Origin: Chamaea fasciata
Lineage: Eukaryota; Chordata; Aves; Passeriformes; Sylviidae
Direction of reading: 5' to 3'
Length of the DNA: 64,000 bases
Assembly: GCA_029207755.1 (NCBI GenBank)
Contig: JARCOQ010000002.1
Span: forward strand, 87,705,087 to 87,769,086
Shown here: in pieces, positions 35,386 to 48,240 of the stretch
How positions within the stretch are numbered: the first letter of the stretch is position 1
Layout: each line of letters begins with the position of its first letter
Program-made: the position numbers and the translations under genes
Notes under the pieces: model-generated
Database searches by the model: none
Seen by the model: the letters and a program-made list of their open reading frames with translations, nothing else
What the model was told of the DNA's origin: nothing

Positions 35386-38300
35386 TCCCTTGGTGATGTA
35401 ATTTGGTACTGCTGTGTACCAAGAATAACATTTTTAAGCAGCCACCTGTCCTTTGCCTTCGCAGTTTCCTTTCTGCTCTCTATTGCTGGTAATTTTTTTG
35501 CATGAATCTGTTATTTGAACAAAAGAAAATGTTTTCAAGTGAGTAAGTATATAAAATCAAGTTACTTGCACTTTGCTGGGAAGGTTAGTGGAAGGCAATT
35601 ACAAATGTTTTTATGCTTAGCAAAATATAGCTGAAGATGTTATTTGCTTTGAACTGCAAAACCTGAAAGCACAAACCCTTTTGTTATTTGAGACGTGTCA
35701 CTATAAGAATCTTTTTATGAAGGGAAAGCTAAAAACCCCAACAATATTATATTCAGTTACTCTGAAACTGCAATCTTTCCCTCTGCACCTCTGTTTCTAC
35801 CATCAGCCATAAAAAGCCCTTCTTCTTACCACAGAATGTATCAACTGCAGGTCTCCAGTTAACTCATGTGTGAAATGTGCTTGATACCAAATGAATGGAT
35901 GATCATAAAAACAGCGTTCCTTTTTCCTGGAAACAAAAAGCAGTGGTGATACATATTGCTTCTGTTTTCAGCCAAAGACTATAGTACCAGATGGCTAACA
36001 CAACCGTAACAGCTAGCTGCATCTGGATTAAAAAGTTTGAAGGGTGTGAGCTAATCTTTAAAAAATGCCAGATAACTTCTGCCTCTTTAAATCATGCTAC
36101 TGCTTACACCATCCTAGGACCGCTCAAACATGCCTTAGTCATATTCATTAAGCAAATTAAACTGAACAAAAGTAATTGTCAAGTCAGAGGCCATCTTTTG
36201 GGATATGATCTAAGATCCACTGAAGGCAAGGGAAGATGTCTCACTGATTTTTGTGGCCTTGAAGTAGGAGCCTAGTGGTTATTTGTCCTTGTCCACATTG
36301 ATTACAGATGCTTACTTGTTTCTTTGTATGACAAGACTTGGCTTTTCAAATTCAAATGTACTTTTCCCCATAAAGAAAGATGTTTGGGTAACAATGGTTG
36401 TAATCGGAATAGTGATCAGATAGAGAAGAAATATATCTTTTTGCTCCATATGATTATTAGGTACCTGAAACAATTACTTGTAGTGAGGCCCTGGGGTTAG
36501 CTACAGATATTTTCATTGCAACAGTCAGGTACCATTTCAGATTACTTTAATTTCAGTATCTTTCATAATCAGCTAGAAATGAAATTAATACACTGTTGGA
36601 TAGGACAGTTGTTTGAAATGGCTTTAAGGAAAACAGTATTTTTATTCTGTGAACAGCAAGGCTGAAATGTGTGGATGATGGGCTAGATACAGAGCCACTG
36701 TTCTTTCTTTCCATGGACTGTGCAAGACTATCAAAGTTCTGAATGCGAGCTCTTGGGTTGGTTTTGCTTTTCTTCCCTCTCCCATTTTCTTTCCTGTAAT
36801 GGTAGCAGCATACCTTAAAATTCCACAATTTCCACCCTAATCTTTGCTACATTGTCAGATACTCAATGGGAAGAGTTTCACAATTGCTCAGTGTTTCATG
36901 GTGTTAAAATGTCATAACAATTCAAGTATTTTTTCATGTGAGAACATCTACAAAACTTCATGACTCGCCCTGCCAGGACAGAGAAAGAGAACAGCCTTGC
37001 AATACATCATGCCATTTCTAAAATGTTGGCTATCTTAATGGGGTCAGCACTGACATTTGTCTTGAAAGCCACTCAGTTACAGCGAGAAGTTCTCACACGG
37101 TCTTCCTCACAGATGGTGAGACCTGCCAGCAGTTTTATGGCTCAGCAGTCAATGACTCTGCAGCTGTATCGGCATACCTGCTGGAAGGCTGCCCAAGTGA
37201 TACAGACAACACGTGCAGCAAAAAAACCCAGTGCCACTGGTGGCTTCCTTTGTTTAATCTTCCTCCAGCAAACAAAAAGTGACGTGGCTTCAAAACAATG
37301 GGAAGGAGGGAGAAAAATAAGGGGAGAGGGTGCTACTGAAAGATTTAGTTAAAGTCTATTCTTCTCTGGTATTTCTCAGAGTAGGGGTCAATGGTTTAAG
37401 TACAACAGGCTTGATTCACTGCCTGGATGAAGCAGATGGGGCAGATCGCCAGGCAGCAGCATCCAAATAAAAGCTGTAGAAGGCAGCTTTAACTTTCCCT
37501 GCAGACCAAAGGGCCATTATAACAGTGAGAAAAAGGGACCTGACCTGACTCAGCCTTCACTTCCATCTGCTCCGGAGAATCCTTCATACAGCAGTTCAGG
37601 TCAGAAGGACCACCTGAACTATCCCTCTCCTCCTCAATCAGCATCTTGGAGATCCAGTAGAGGAACAGACAATCTGACAGTGATTGCTTAAATCGATCAA
37701 CCCCAGTGTGTTGCTGTATACCCTCACCTGGAGCCCAGAGTTTACTGAAAGAAAAGGCACTGCACCAGCAACTCACAAAAGGTCCTCTTGCCTGGAAGAG
37801 GAGAAAGTCTAAGAATGAAACTAGAGACAGCATTGGGAACATGGACACTTAGAGAGAAACACAAAGAAAGAGAGATCTAACATTGTTCAGCATCATGGCC
37901 AGCAGCCTGAGCGTTGCTGCATGTGTTGCAGGCCTTGAGACACTTTTAAAGCAGGGAATGAGGTAAGTTTACAGACATCTGCTGGGAATTCTTCCCAAGA
38001 GAAAAATGAGCGAAGTGGTGAAAGTACTTATTTGGAAGTGCAGTAAGTGGGTAATAACTGTGGTTTCATGGGACAAGGATGCAAGATTCACAACAATACT
38101 AGGCAGTGAAGGTCCAAGAAACTGGAAACAAGCAGTTTATATCAGGAACCAAGATGGAAACCAGGAGAGAAGCAAAAACATTAAGTCAATATGCAGTCTA
38201 GAAGAACTACTTTTTTCAGTAGAAGTCAAAATATGTTTTTGTGGCACTCAGCTTTCCATGATTTTCCAAGGCTCCTTTCCCTTCTCAAACTTGGAATAGA

Positions 38301-41300
38301 CCCTAAGAAATCCCTCAGAAACCTGATAGAGAAGTACCTGGAATCAACACACACAGACAACTACATCTTATTTTGTTTTTCAGCATTCTGAGTGTCACCA
38401 TCAGTCTACAGAGGAGTCTCTGTTCTACATGTTTTCTAGATTTTTAGAGACCCTGACTTTGAACTACTAGCACCCACGTTGTTCCCCAAGCTTTTGTGAA
38501 GCTTGAGTTATGAGTGTGTATAGTGACACACAGCTCTGATGAAAGGATATTGTACAGATTCCTAACCCATGTATGGAAATGTGTGGATAAATTTTTTCAT
38601 GTCTCTTTGGGCTCATGTATTATTAGCAGATAGTCTGAAAGACAAATAGTTAAAAATAAATCACTCAACACATTGTATGTCCAGAATATTTTACTGTCTG
38701 TAGACATATTTCTATACTAATATGTATTTCTATAGTATCTTTTTTCTATTCACTGATTCATAATTTTTTCAGTTCTTTACACCAACCTCTGCTTGTTTCT
38801 CGAATCTCTGAACAAGAACAGCACAACTGCCTTTCATATGTCCAATATCTACCACTGCCTTTTCTTTCAGCCACAAAGTTTCCTAGACACCAAAACAAAG
38901 CATTCTTCAGTACGTGCTCAAGAGCTTTGCTCTCATACATCACTAACTGGGCAATCAGTTCTCACATAGTTCAGTGCCCTACTAATCCTGAAGAAAACTA
39001 CTCTTGCCCAACTCCAAAAGGATTTTAATTTAGAATTCCTATTTTCCATAGGAGTTATGTATGGACGAGGCTACAAATATTCAGCCACAATGAGGAAAAA
39101 ATGTGCAATCTACATCTACAGGAGAAGAGAACAATGATGGAGGAGTTTGATACCACGGTCCTGGGACAACAGGAATACTAGAACTAGGTAAAGCCATAAT
39201 TTCTGCCTTCTGCCCTGTCCCTGCACATTATCATCACCATATAATTCTTCAATTACCCCAGGATTGCAGTGATGAAACCTTGACTATTTTGACTTCAATG
39301 GATTTTGAAGAACTGGGTCAGAATGCATGTATGACAGATAATAAGCCTTAACTCTAAAAGCAATAAAAATGCAGAAGGTGCTATCTGTGTAATATAGTCC
39401 CATTAACATATCACACTTGAAATCTTAATTTTGGAATTTCCTGAGGTAATTTTAACTATGCAGTCTTCACTTTACATTAAGAGTCTTCCTTGTATAACAC
39501 CCAGGGTGGCACAGTGTAGCAGGAACTGAAACGTGGGTTTCTGAGCTTAGTGACTTTATCCTCTGCTGCTTGAGCTTAAAGATGGCAGTCAGGAGAGACA
39601 CAGAGTGCCAGCGTGGGTTACAGTAGCATATTCTTTAGTTTTCTGCTACTCACACCCTTGTTTTCACAGCAGAAAAGGAAGATCAACAGGCCTGAAGGAA
39701 ACTGGATGGAAGTGTTCCTAGACTCAAAATAAAATAGTAAGATTTATTTTGAGTATTAAGACACATATGCATATATGGGGGTTGGGAGTGAGGAAAAGAA
39801 AAATACTCAGCATGGGTGTTAAGGAGAGAAAAACAGTGTCTGCTTTGACAGTTAGTATTTGGTGCCCTCTTCTGCACCCATCCGTATTTTTAAAGTTCTT
39901 TAGAATGAGAAGAAGAGCATCTGTCTGTCGTCCATTTTTACATAGCAGTGCTTTCCTGCAAGGGGCAGGGGGTCATCCTAGCAGATGTCAGCCATCGTGG
40001 TGATGGGAAAAGTAGAATCCTTTTTTTGGTGAGAGGAATGAGTGTGTTAATAGAGAATAAAAGGCTGGGAATAGAAATCAAAAAATATTTAACTGATATT
40101 TCAGTTATGACATCTAAATTATTATATTAATAAAAGAAGGTTGTATTTTGATTGTGACTGAAAAAGAAGCTTATATATCACGTATATAAGGTATATAATC
40201 AGTTTAATCATATGCTGATCCCAGGACAATCTCATCCCAACATTTTATGAAATTACAAATAATATATAGCACACACAATTCTTCATAGCAATTTAAATGT
40301 CACTTTGCTAAATGAACTTGAAGACAGATTTGCACTTCTTGAATGCAGAATCATTTCAATATTAATTTCTATTTTTTCCATTACTGAGAGATAATTTTAT
40401 GCTAGAATTTCAAACACTTAAAACCAAAAAGTTCAATAATTCTGGTCTCAGCTCTTGAGTCTCAGTTTGAGTTTCAAATTCAATTGGAAAGTTTCCTAAC
40501 CATCTTTTTTCTGTCTACCTTGAACTTCATTTTATCCACAGATGCACAAAGCATTGCAAATGTCTTACAGCACTCCCTACCAGTCTGCCACAGCCTGGGC
40601 AGCCCTTGTTTCCCGCAAGATTATTCATTTGTTTTGAAGAGGAATGGTATGGAGGTTATAATTGTGCCAGCTCATAGCTCCTCCACTGAGAACTGAAGAG
40701 AGCAGTATCTAAATTATAGACATTCTTATGAGAATGACAAGCCTCAGGTTCCTGTACAGCAGTTCACCTGAGCCCCTGACCCTTGGCAGGGTTGCTCAGA
40801 AACATCATGTGAGCAAGAAATGGCAGACTGAGGTATGGTTTTATCTTTCCAGGTATGTTTCTGTTCCTGTTTATTGCTGGTTGACTTCATGAGAAGAAAT
40901 CCATTTGACATTTTAAGATTTTCTTTCTTGGATACATAGGTTTGAGCAGCTGCTTCTAACCTCCCCTACAGTTTTGAAGCCAGTTTGTTTTCAGTCAAGT
41001 TAAACCTTAGAGCCAAAACTGTCAAACTTGGGTGACTACATTCCACAGAGAGACATGAAAGCAATTGGCCAGATTTTTGAGGATGGAAAACATTCTGAGT
41101 TTGGACCAACTTAGCACCCCCAAAAGTCAGGCCGTTCATGTAAGTGAGCAAATATGTATTTAGATTCCTAAATAGATTTTTTCTTTGGAATAGCTGGCTA
41201 TTCTTTTCAATTTCCCTCAACACTGAAGTGCCATTCTCAGTAAGCTGTCCTGAAAACTGTTACCTTCTTTCTTATTTTCAAAGTTTGGAGCAGAGAAGAG

Positions 41301-41805
41301 ACATCTTAAGTGTAATGACTACATTTTATATATATGTCAGAGGATAGATAGAATGGAGTATATCACAAAAAAAGGCCCAGGAAAATATGCAGACTATTAC
41401 TCTGAGCAGGCACCCAACCTCAAAAGCAGTAGGCACAGTGCACCCAGGCAACCTCAGCCTGAATCTGACATATTACTGTCACTAAGCAGATCTGAGCAAT
41501 ATAAGGAAATCTTGCTATACTAGATCTGCATCTTAGTGTGCAGGAGTGCAAATCCCAAATGCAAGAACATCTCTGCAAAGCTAACTTTAGCCTAAATGAT
41601 GCCCAAGTTTAACCAGGATCCCAACTTCAGTGTGGTGAAGCCTGTGGCTCTGGCTGGCCCACTAATGGATGCAGTCTAACAATTGATCTCCCTGTAGCAG
41701 GGACATATGTTTGCTCCATGGGAAAACTTCAAGGGTATACAGTCCTTCAGTGCCTTCTGCTCAACTAAAGAGGTCGGCCTTTTCTTATAAACAATTAACT
41801 GGAGA
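35386..41805. other. Intergenic DNA, no gene recognised
   Basis: Unique AT-rich sequence with no identified gene, RNA or recent transposon. A possible fragment of an ancient amniote repeat lies around 39275-39325 (CTTCAATGGATTTTGAA, then CTGGGTCAGAAT), but it is too decayed to claim firmly. Confidence 0.5.
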
Positions 41806-41832
41806 TGTTTTGTTTTGTTTTGTTTTGTTTTG
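41806..41832. repeat. TTTTG pentanucleotide microsatellite
   Basis: Five perfect GTTTT units occur in tandem. Confidence 0.95.
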
Positions 41833-44800
41833 CAGCTTGCTCCAGTAAAGAAATCCATAGGATGCCCATCCACAACTGTTAGTATTACATACAAGCATAG
41901 TGTAGACAAAACAAACTCTAGTGTTATTTCACAGTGTGGTTGCTTTCATGCAAACAGAGCTTATACAAACAGAGTAATTCAAGCACAGATAATTCATGTT
42001 AACTCTTCACTGAAAACACATCCATCAGTGGTGCATAGGAAGTGATTTTACCCTTGCATCGCTTTCACTTAGGTTGCTAATTAAGAGAAGATAATCTAAA
42101 CAAGTTTGAACTGGATTCAAAGTGTTAGCCTCCTGGATTTTTTTCTAGTTCACATGGATCAAATAAAATTAATTAAGTAAACTTTTGGAACTTTTCTAAT
42201 GAGGACAAGATCCTGTGTAATAGAAAATATGAGCAAAGACTGCAAAACTAGATTCCAGAGCTTACAGCACCCCTTCCTGTAATGTCTCATATTTTTATAT
42301 CATATGACCATCTGCAGCTAAGTGGAGCTGGCCATTCAACAAAGGGACTAGTCAGGTCACTGAAATATGGAGTTGCCCTTTGCTTGCATTTGGATAACTC
42401 TGATGGATAAAACATTGCTGAACATTATTCAGGAATGACATCAAAAATTTTGCCTCTGTACACAAAAAATAGCAGTCTAGACTGAGAGGAGGCTTTCAGC
42501 ATTCTTATTTTCTACTCAACTTTGCAAAAAAAAATATTTTTGAATTCATTATTAAATGAAGGCATTTAAAAATAATAAACTAAAGCTGCATTTAAATTTC
42601 AAACAAGGATAAAGTACCTGTGGAAAGAGGAGGGACATTTTCCTCCTTTTACCATGGTACCTTACAGTTTTTGAAGGTGATTAACTATTAAATGTTCTAA
42701 TATTAAAAGAATTCTTAAAAGGCATTTTATTGTGAGGATCTCTGATTTAAAGAGATGCTTCAGGAAGTAATCAGCTGTTTTACTATCCTGTTGAGATAGC
42801 TATCTCTGACACTGTAAGCTCAAGTAGAATTTATATCAATGTAAGCAATGTTATGGCATACAATCTCAGATTAAACTGTGTGGAAAGCAGATTCTAACAT
42901 TGCATCATCTACATAGTAAAAATATATGCCATTAATAGAATGTACTTACAAAGACAACAAACAAATATCATGGATAGGCTGCTTAGGAGAAAAAGGCTTC
43001 ATCACTATGTCATCATCATATTTCTCTAACCTAACAAAACAAAAATAACTTTGATGAGCCAGTTAAGAACATGATTTCAGAACAAAAACACTTGAGGTTT
43101 TTTTTTCAATGTCACTCTGTGCACATCGGATCAACTGCCTTGGTATTTAAACTGCTTGCCTCATGTCACACTGCATCAGCTGAAACAGGCAGAGGGACTT
43201 GTGCTAGAAGTCTCTTCTTTACAAAGGAGAAGCCTTGAAGGGGGTGAATTTCAGAGGAGTTATCCTGATTTTTGAAACCATTCCCAGTACCAACTGGTTT
43301 ATCTAGGCTGTTTTCATCCGAGTCTGTCCTTACAGATTTCAGAAGCTAGTTGCTCTACTAGACCTAACAACAAGGCTCTGAAAAAGCCCCATTTTTAACT
43401 CAAAACACCACCTAGTACATCCAGAATCTAAAAGCTAGAGCAACATTCTCAGCCCAAAACTCATGTGGAAAACACTCTGACCTGCCACCTAGGGTGACTC
43501 AGCACTGATCAAAAAACACAGGTTCCTGAGGAGAAACAGTTTAACTGATCTAATTCTAAATCTATGGTATTCTGCTTACATATACAGATAAAAGGACCGA
43601 GCCCAAGATCAAAAGTGTCTAGTAGCTGCATACTGAGAAATTAACTTGGATCTCATCTGAAGAGGGTGACCTCTGGAAGTGTGTCTAGTCACACAGCTCC
43701 CCACAGCTCAGAGCAAATGTTACCTTATTTAGTGTTAACCACCTCAGCCCTTCAAGAGACATTGTCATCCCCTTCTAAGCCCAGCCCAGCCAGTCTGCAG
43801 CATGGGGCCATCTCCAAGCAAAAGGCAACACCTGTGCACAGGGACCTCATCATGAGTCTTAAAATCAGTAGAGTTTTTCTCCTAAATGTCCTGAAGCCGG
43901 GGCATAGAGATCAGACTCCTTGGCCTATGTCTATGTGACTCTTGGTACTCTCTTACTGATCCAATCTCTAGGATTATATATTGCTAAGTTAAACAGTGTC
44001 AGGCAGAGTTCTTGGGTAGGGGAAGTCCATCAGCTATATTGCAAAATTACAGTTAGAATAGTTCAGAATAGTTTAGAAGAGTTGCAAGCACAGCTTTGGT
44101 CTTGCCATATAGGACTTCACCAGCCATGGTTCAAGAATTAGTATAGCCCTGGCACCACTTCCAACAGGTGGTGTGGACGGCCTTTGCTGAAGGGAAAGAC
44201 TTTATCAGTGCAGTTGCAAGTCACTCTGTGGCAGCTGGCCTTAGTGCCAGAACAGGGCCCCGGGATGCTTTGCTAAACACCAAACGCAGTTTAAGCACTT
44301 GTCAGGTGAAAACGTACTTGCTCTCTTCACAGATTCAGGACCAGATGTGAGGCATTTTCCAAAGAGACACTGGGAGAGTGGATGATGAATTAGACCACTT
44401 CAGTCACCCTCAGAACTCCAGGGCACTCTCTGACACAACTCTGGAGAGCAATACCATGTCCATGTATGCTGCTGTTAGCCTGAGGTACATCTGTGGATGA
44501 AAGTGAGGCAAGTATTGCTTTTCATGGCTATCAGAAATGGAAATGGAAGCACCACAAAGCACAGGTTTGCTGCTGTTATAGGCAATATAAAAATGAAAAT
44601 GGTTATACATCTTCCCACCTAGGTGTTCATTTCCACAGCAGTAATTTTCAGATGAAAGGGTATGTCCTGTTGCAGTCTTAATTTCCAGTAAACAGAGATA
44701 CGGTTTTTAATAAATGCATACTGTGGCCCATAGAAAATACAAATCATGTCCCTTGCTACTATGCAATAAATCTTCTCAATACCTTTTATTTAATTAATCA

Positions 44801-47800
44801 ATGCATAGTGAGATTTTTATTTTAACATCAAGTCACTCCTTAACTATTAGAGTTCACTCCCTGGAGAGAAATGTCCCCAATTATCATAATTATCATATAG
44901 TTCAACTCCTGCAAATTTTATATTATGAACTTAACTTCTGGCATCATAAAATGTGAAGTGCAAAGTACACAGGATGTGCCTTCCTTCACAGCCTCAGAGG
45001 AGCATCACCTACTTCCTAGACCTGTGCACTTTCTGTACTTTCGACATGGAATTACATTAACATTAGCCATTCTTCTGTATTGCTAAAGTAAGAGAAAACA
45101 TTTCTTTGCTTCAAAACCACTTGCTATAAGCCTTTCCTCCATTATACCAACCATTCAAAAACTGTATATTCAATTTTAAGAAAAATTCCTGGAGAAATTT
45201 CTGAACTCATCATAACAGGCTAGTTTTTAAACCTTTCTTTTGGAGATTACATGTATAAAAATTTCTCAAACAAGTCTCCTATCTACAGAGACATTTGTTC
45301 AACAGATAATGTTGCCATTTGAAATGTTGAGTTCCATTTTTCAATTAAAAACAATTAATCTGTATTAGGTCCTTTTATATTAGATGCTTTGAATACTCGG
45401 TTAAGCAACTTAAGGATGTATTTAAGAAATTTTTCCTGTGCATTTAAGAGCTTTTATTCTCAGTCTTGTTTATTTAAGTGCTTTGGACACATACTATAGC
45501 TTCCTTTCTGCCACAGGCTTCTGTCCTATCATCATCCATTTATTTTTACTCCTAAATGAACATTTGGAATTGTCACTTAAGAGAAAGCATATTTTGTCAA
45601 CGTCCTTCTCTGTTCTACTTTACTCAGTTCTGTTTATTTTCTTTCCATATCTTCAGTTACATTTCTTTAAATATTGACTTAGAAATTCCTTATATCTTAA
45701 CTAAGAAAAAAGACAGACTTCTTTATTGGTTTGTGTTAGAATTACTCATAATGTACTGTATATGCCCATGCAGAAAAAAAAATAAATTAAAAACCAGATT
45801 TTGTTCTAAATCAAGAAAATTTACCACAAATAGAACCATAACAGCTTGTTAGCAGACGGTGAGATTATTGCTGTGGCACAAAGGTTTCTAGATTTTTCTA
45901 AAGACAAGTAAAACAATGAGATAGTGGTGTGAAAAGGAAGAATCTTCAAACATGGATTATGGAAGAAAGCTCAAGACTGCAGATTCACTTGGAGCTACTA
46001 AAAATATTATCATATTCCAACAGTAATGCTTTTATAGATAAAAATCAAAAGGATAACTGGAATTTTAAGGAGAAGTTATTTTGAAAAGATGAACCATCTC
46101 ATTATAAAATTAGTTTTGATTCTCTAAAAACATTTGGCTTCCATCTGCTACAAATTATAAAGCAAACAGAGAATAGGTACAGAAGAGAATATTAATTACT
46201 CTTTTTTATTCTTTTCTTTGATTTATGGATATGATCTTGTTTTAGTATAAACAAACAGTATATATTTTTGTTTAAGGAGAATATTTTTAGGTAAAAAGAA
46301 CATATTTCCCTGCCCACCCCATTTTAGAGCTCCTCTTTTGCATCAGCTTGTTCAGATATCTTCAGCAGTGTTTAAAAATGCTGCAAGCTGCATGTACAAA
46401 ACTGCATATTGTAACTCAACTATGCATTGGCCAGCACCCACAAAAGGTAGGTAGATTCAACACTTAATCACTAGAGTGCTTGCCATCCTGACAAAGCACC
46501 TGATGACTTTCTGCTGGCAAGGCAGGCATCAGACACAAGGGAAAAGGCTCCAGGGCTCCTGAGCATGGTCCCTCAGCATGGCAGAGCTGCAATCTTCTAC
46601 TTCAAGCTGAAAACCCCTGGCCTGAAAAAATTCCATTAATTGATCATGGAAATTCTTCGGACCTGGTTCTGAAATTCCTTCTTGTGGTGCATGGCATTGA
46701 ATAGTGTGCCACTAATGGCAACAGCTTTGTTCACCAGCTAAGAAGTTCTTTAAAGACAAATGGCAGCAGAATCCTGGCCTTGGTTCAGCCCTAAAATGAA
46801 TTTCAAGAGAATGGAATTCTCCCATTTTTACAAATATGTCCAGGTTCAAAAAACGCAGTGCTATTTACACCTAATTTTCTTATGATCTTCCACTCTACAT
46901 TCCCATTAATTTGATTCACTGACCTTAACTTCTGAGGATTCCTAAATTTTACATTTTTCTGAATACCGTGTTCCCGACCACTCACAGCACTGCCACTACT
47001 CAGTGATAGTGATAAGCTGTTCTATGTATTCTATCAGATAAAACACACCACCATCTAGAATTAAACCCTAACTGAGAGATTAACTGAATATTGCATAGAA
47101 GGTTTGAGAATTTATGGAAGTCCTCTAATATTTCAAAGCAGAAGACTAATTCAGATACGTTGATTTATTACATCTACTACTGGAATAAAGAAGCAAGACA
47201 TCATCTAATTCTCAGCATGAATAGAAGACAAAAATTTTATTTTTCTAAAGAATTTAAAACTATTCCGGTTTTGTGCATCAAATATTTGCACGAATCTGAG
47301 AAAAAAATCTGAAGACCAATGTGTGTTTGCAAACATTCTTAAAATAATTAAGAGATGCTTAACAATCAAATGCCATTAGAGTGCAAAACCTTCTTTCAAT
47401 AGACCTAAATAGGCAATTGAAAAAAATAATTATACTGCATATTATTTGCAGAAAATTTAAAACAGAAAAAGGCAAAACAAATTTTGTTTCCTCAAGCCTG
47501 TTCCTCATTGCAACACCAATTATTTTCAGGCTGCAAAAAGGTGTTTAAAATGTGATCTGAGCATTATCCTGAATGTACTTTACCAAATAATTCCTCATTT
47601 AATTTCATGCAACAGAAGAATTACATATAGTTGACTCATCTCCCCTTTTATTTTTAATGTTTGAAACCATAGTTTTTATTTTGAAAAGTATCACATTTTC
47701 CCTGACAATTTCACTCAGAAATAAACTTTCTTCTGAAGGCTTCTTGCATTTAAAAGCCTCTGTTTGCTCAGAACCTCTATATTCCAACAGAAACTCTTAC

Positions 47801-48089
47801 TGAAATTCCAATCTGATTAACTTTTTTTAATGTATTCAGAAGAGTAGAAAACTAGAAGTCATATCTCAGTGAAGTCCTTTCTCAAGAGATATTTAAAAAG
47901 TTTATTCATTTTTCTGAGCTTCTAAAATTTTATTTTTTTTTTAAGTAAACAGAAATAATGTAATCTGGTTAAATCATATTGTATCTATAAGTACAGACTG
48001 ACCTTTCCATGTAACTTTATAAATGACTGAGAAGGCTTGGCCAAAGAGACAAAATGTCTGGCATCTTTAAAATATGCTGGAGCCTACTT
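41833..48089. other. Intergenic AT-rich DNA, no gene recognised
   Basis: The most AT-rich part of the window, with short A and T runs (for example A9 near 45774 and T10 near 47932). Many TAAT cores are present but no cluster stands out from base composition. No gene is seen. Confidence 0.5.
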
Positions 48090-48240
48090 ACCTCCACAAG
48101 GTTCAGGATAATTTGCTGCCAGCCAACCATGTCCGGCTGGACTGTGGCAGCACATTATAAATGACACATGACTTATGTCATCAATAAGTAAGTAAATCAG
48201 TTGGCTTGTGACTATGATCACAGAAGTTGGAGATTCCTTC
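48090..48240. promoter_or_regulatory. Candidate small regulatory element
   Basis: CCAGCC and GGCTGG arms (48119-48140) enclose a 10-base spacer. They are followed by ATTATAAATGAC and a TGACTTATGTCATCAAT segment with ATGAC/GTCAT dyad symmetry, then GTAAATCAG and TTGGC. The block is compact, contains a CpG and differs in texture from the AT-rich flanks. Motif reading only. Confidence 0.28.

Noticed and set aside
36960..37352. Plus-strand open frame of 130 codons starting with a good-looking ATG
   Set aside because: No conserved domain and no exon boundaries; low-complexity ending. Chance frame is more likely.
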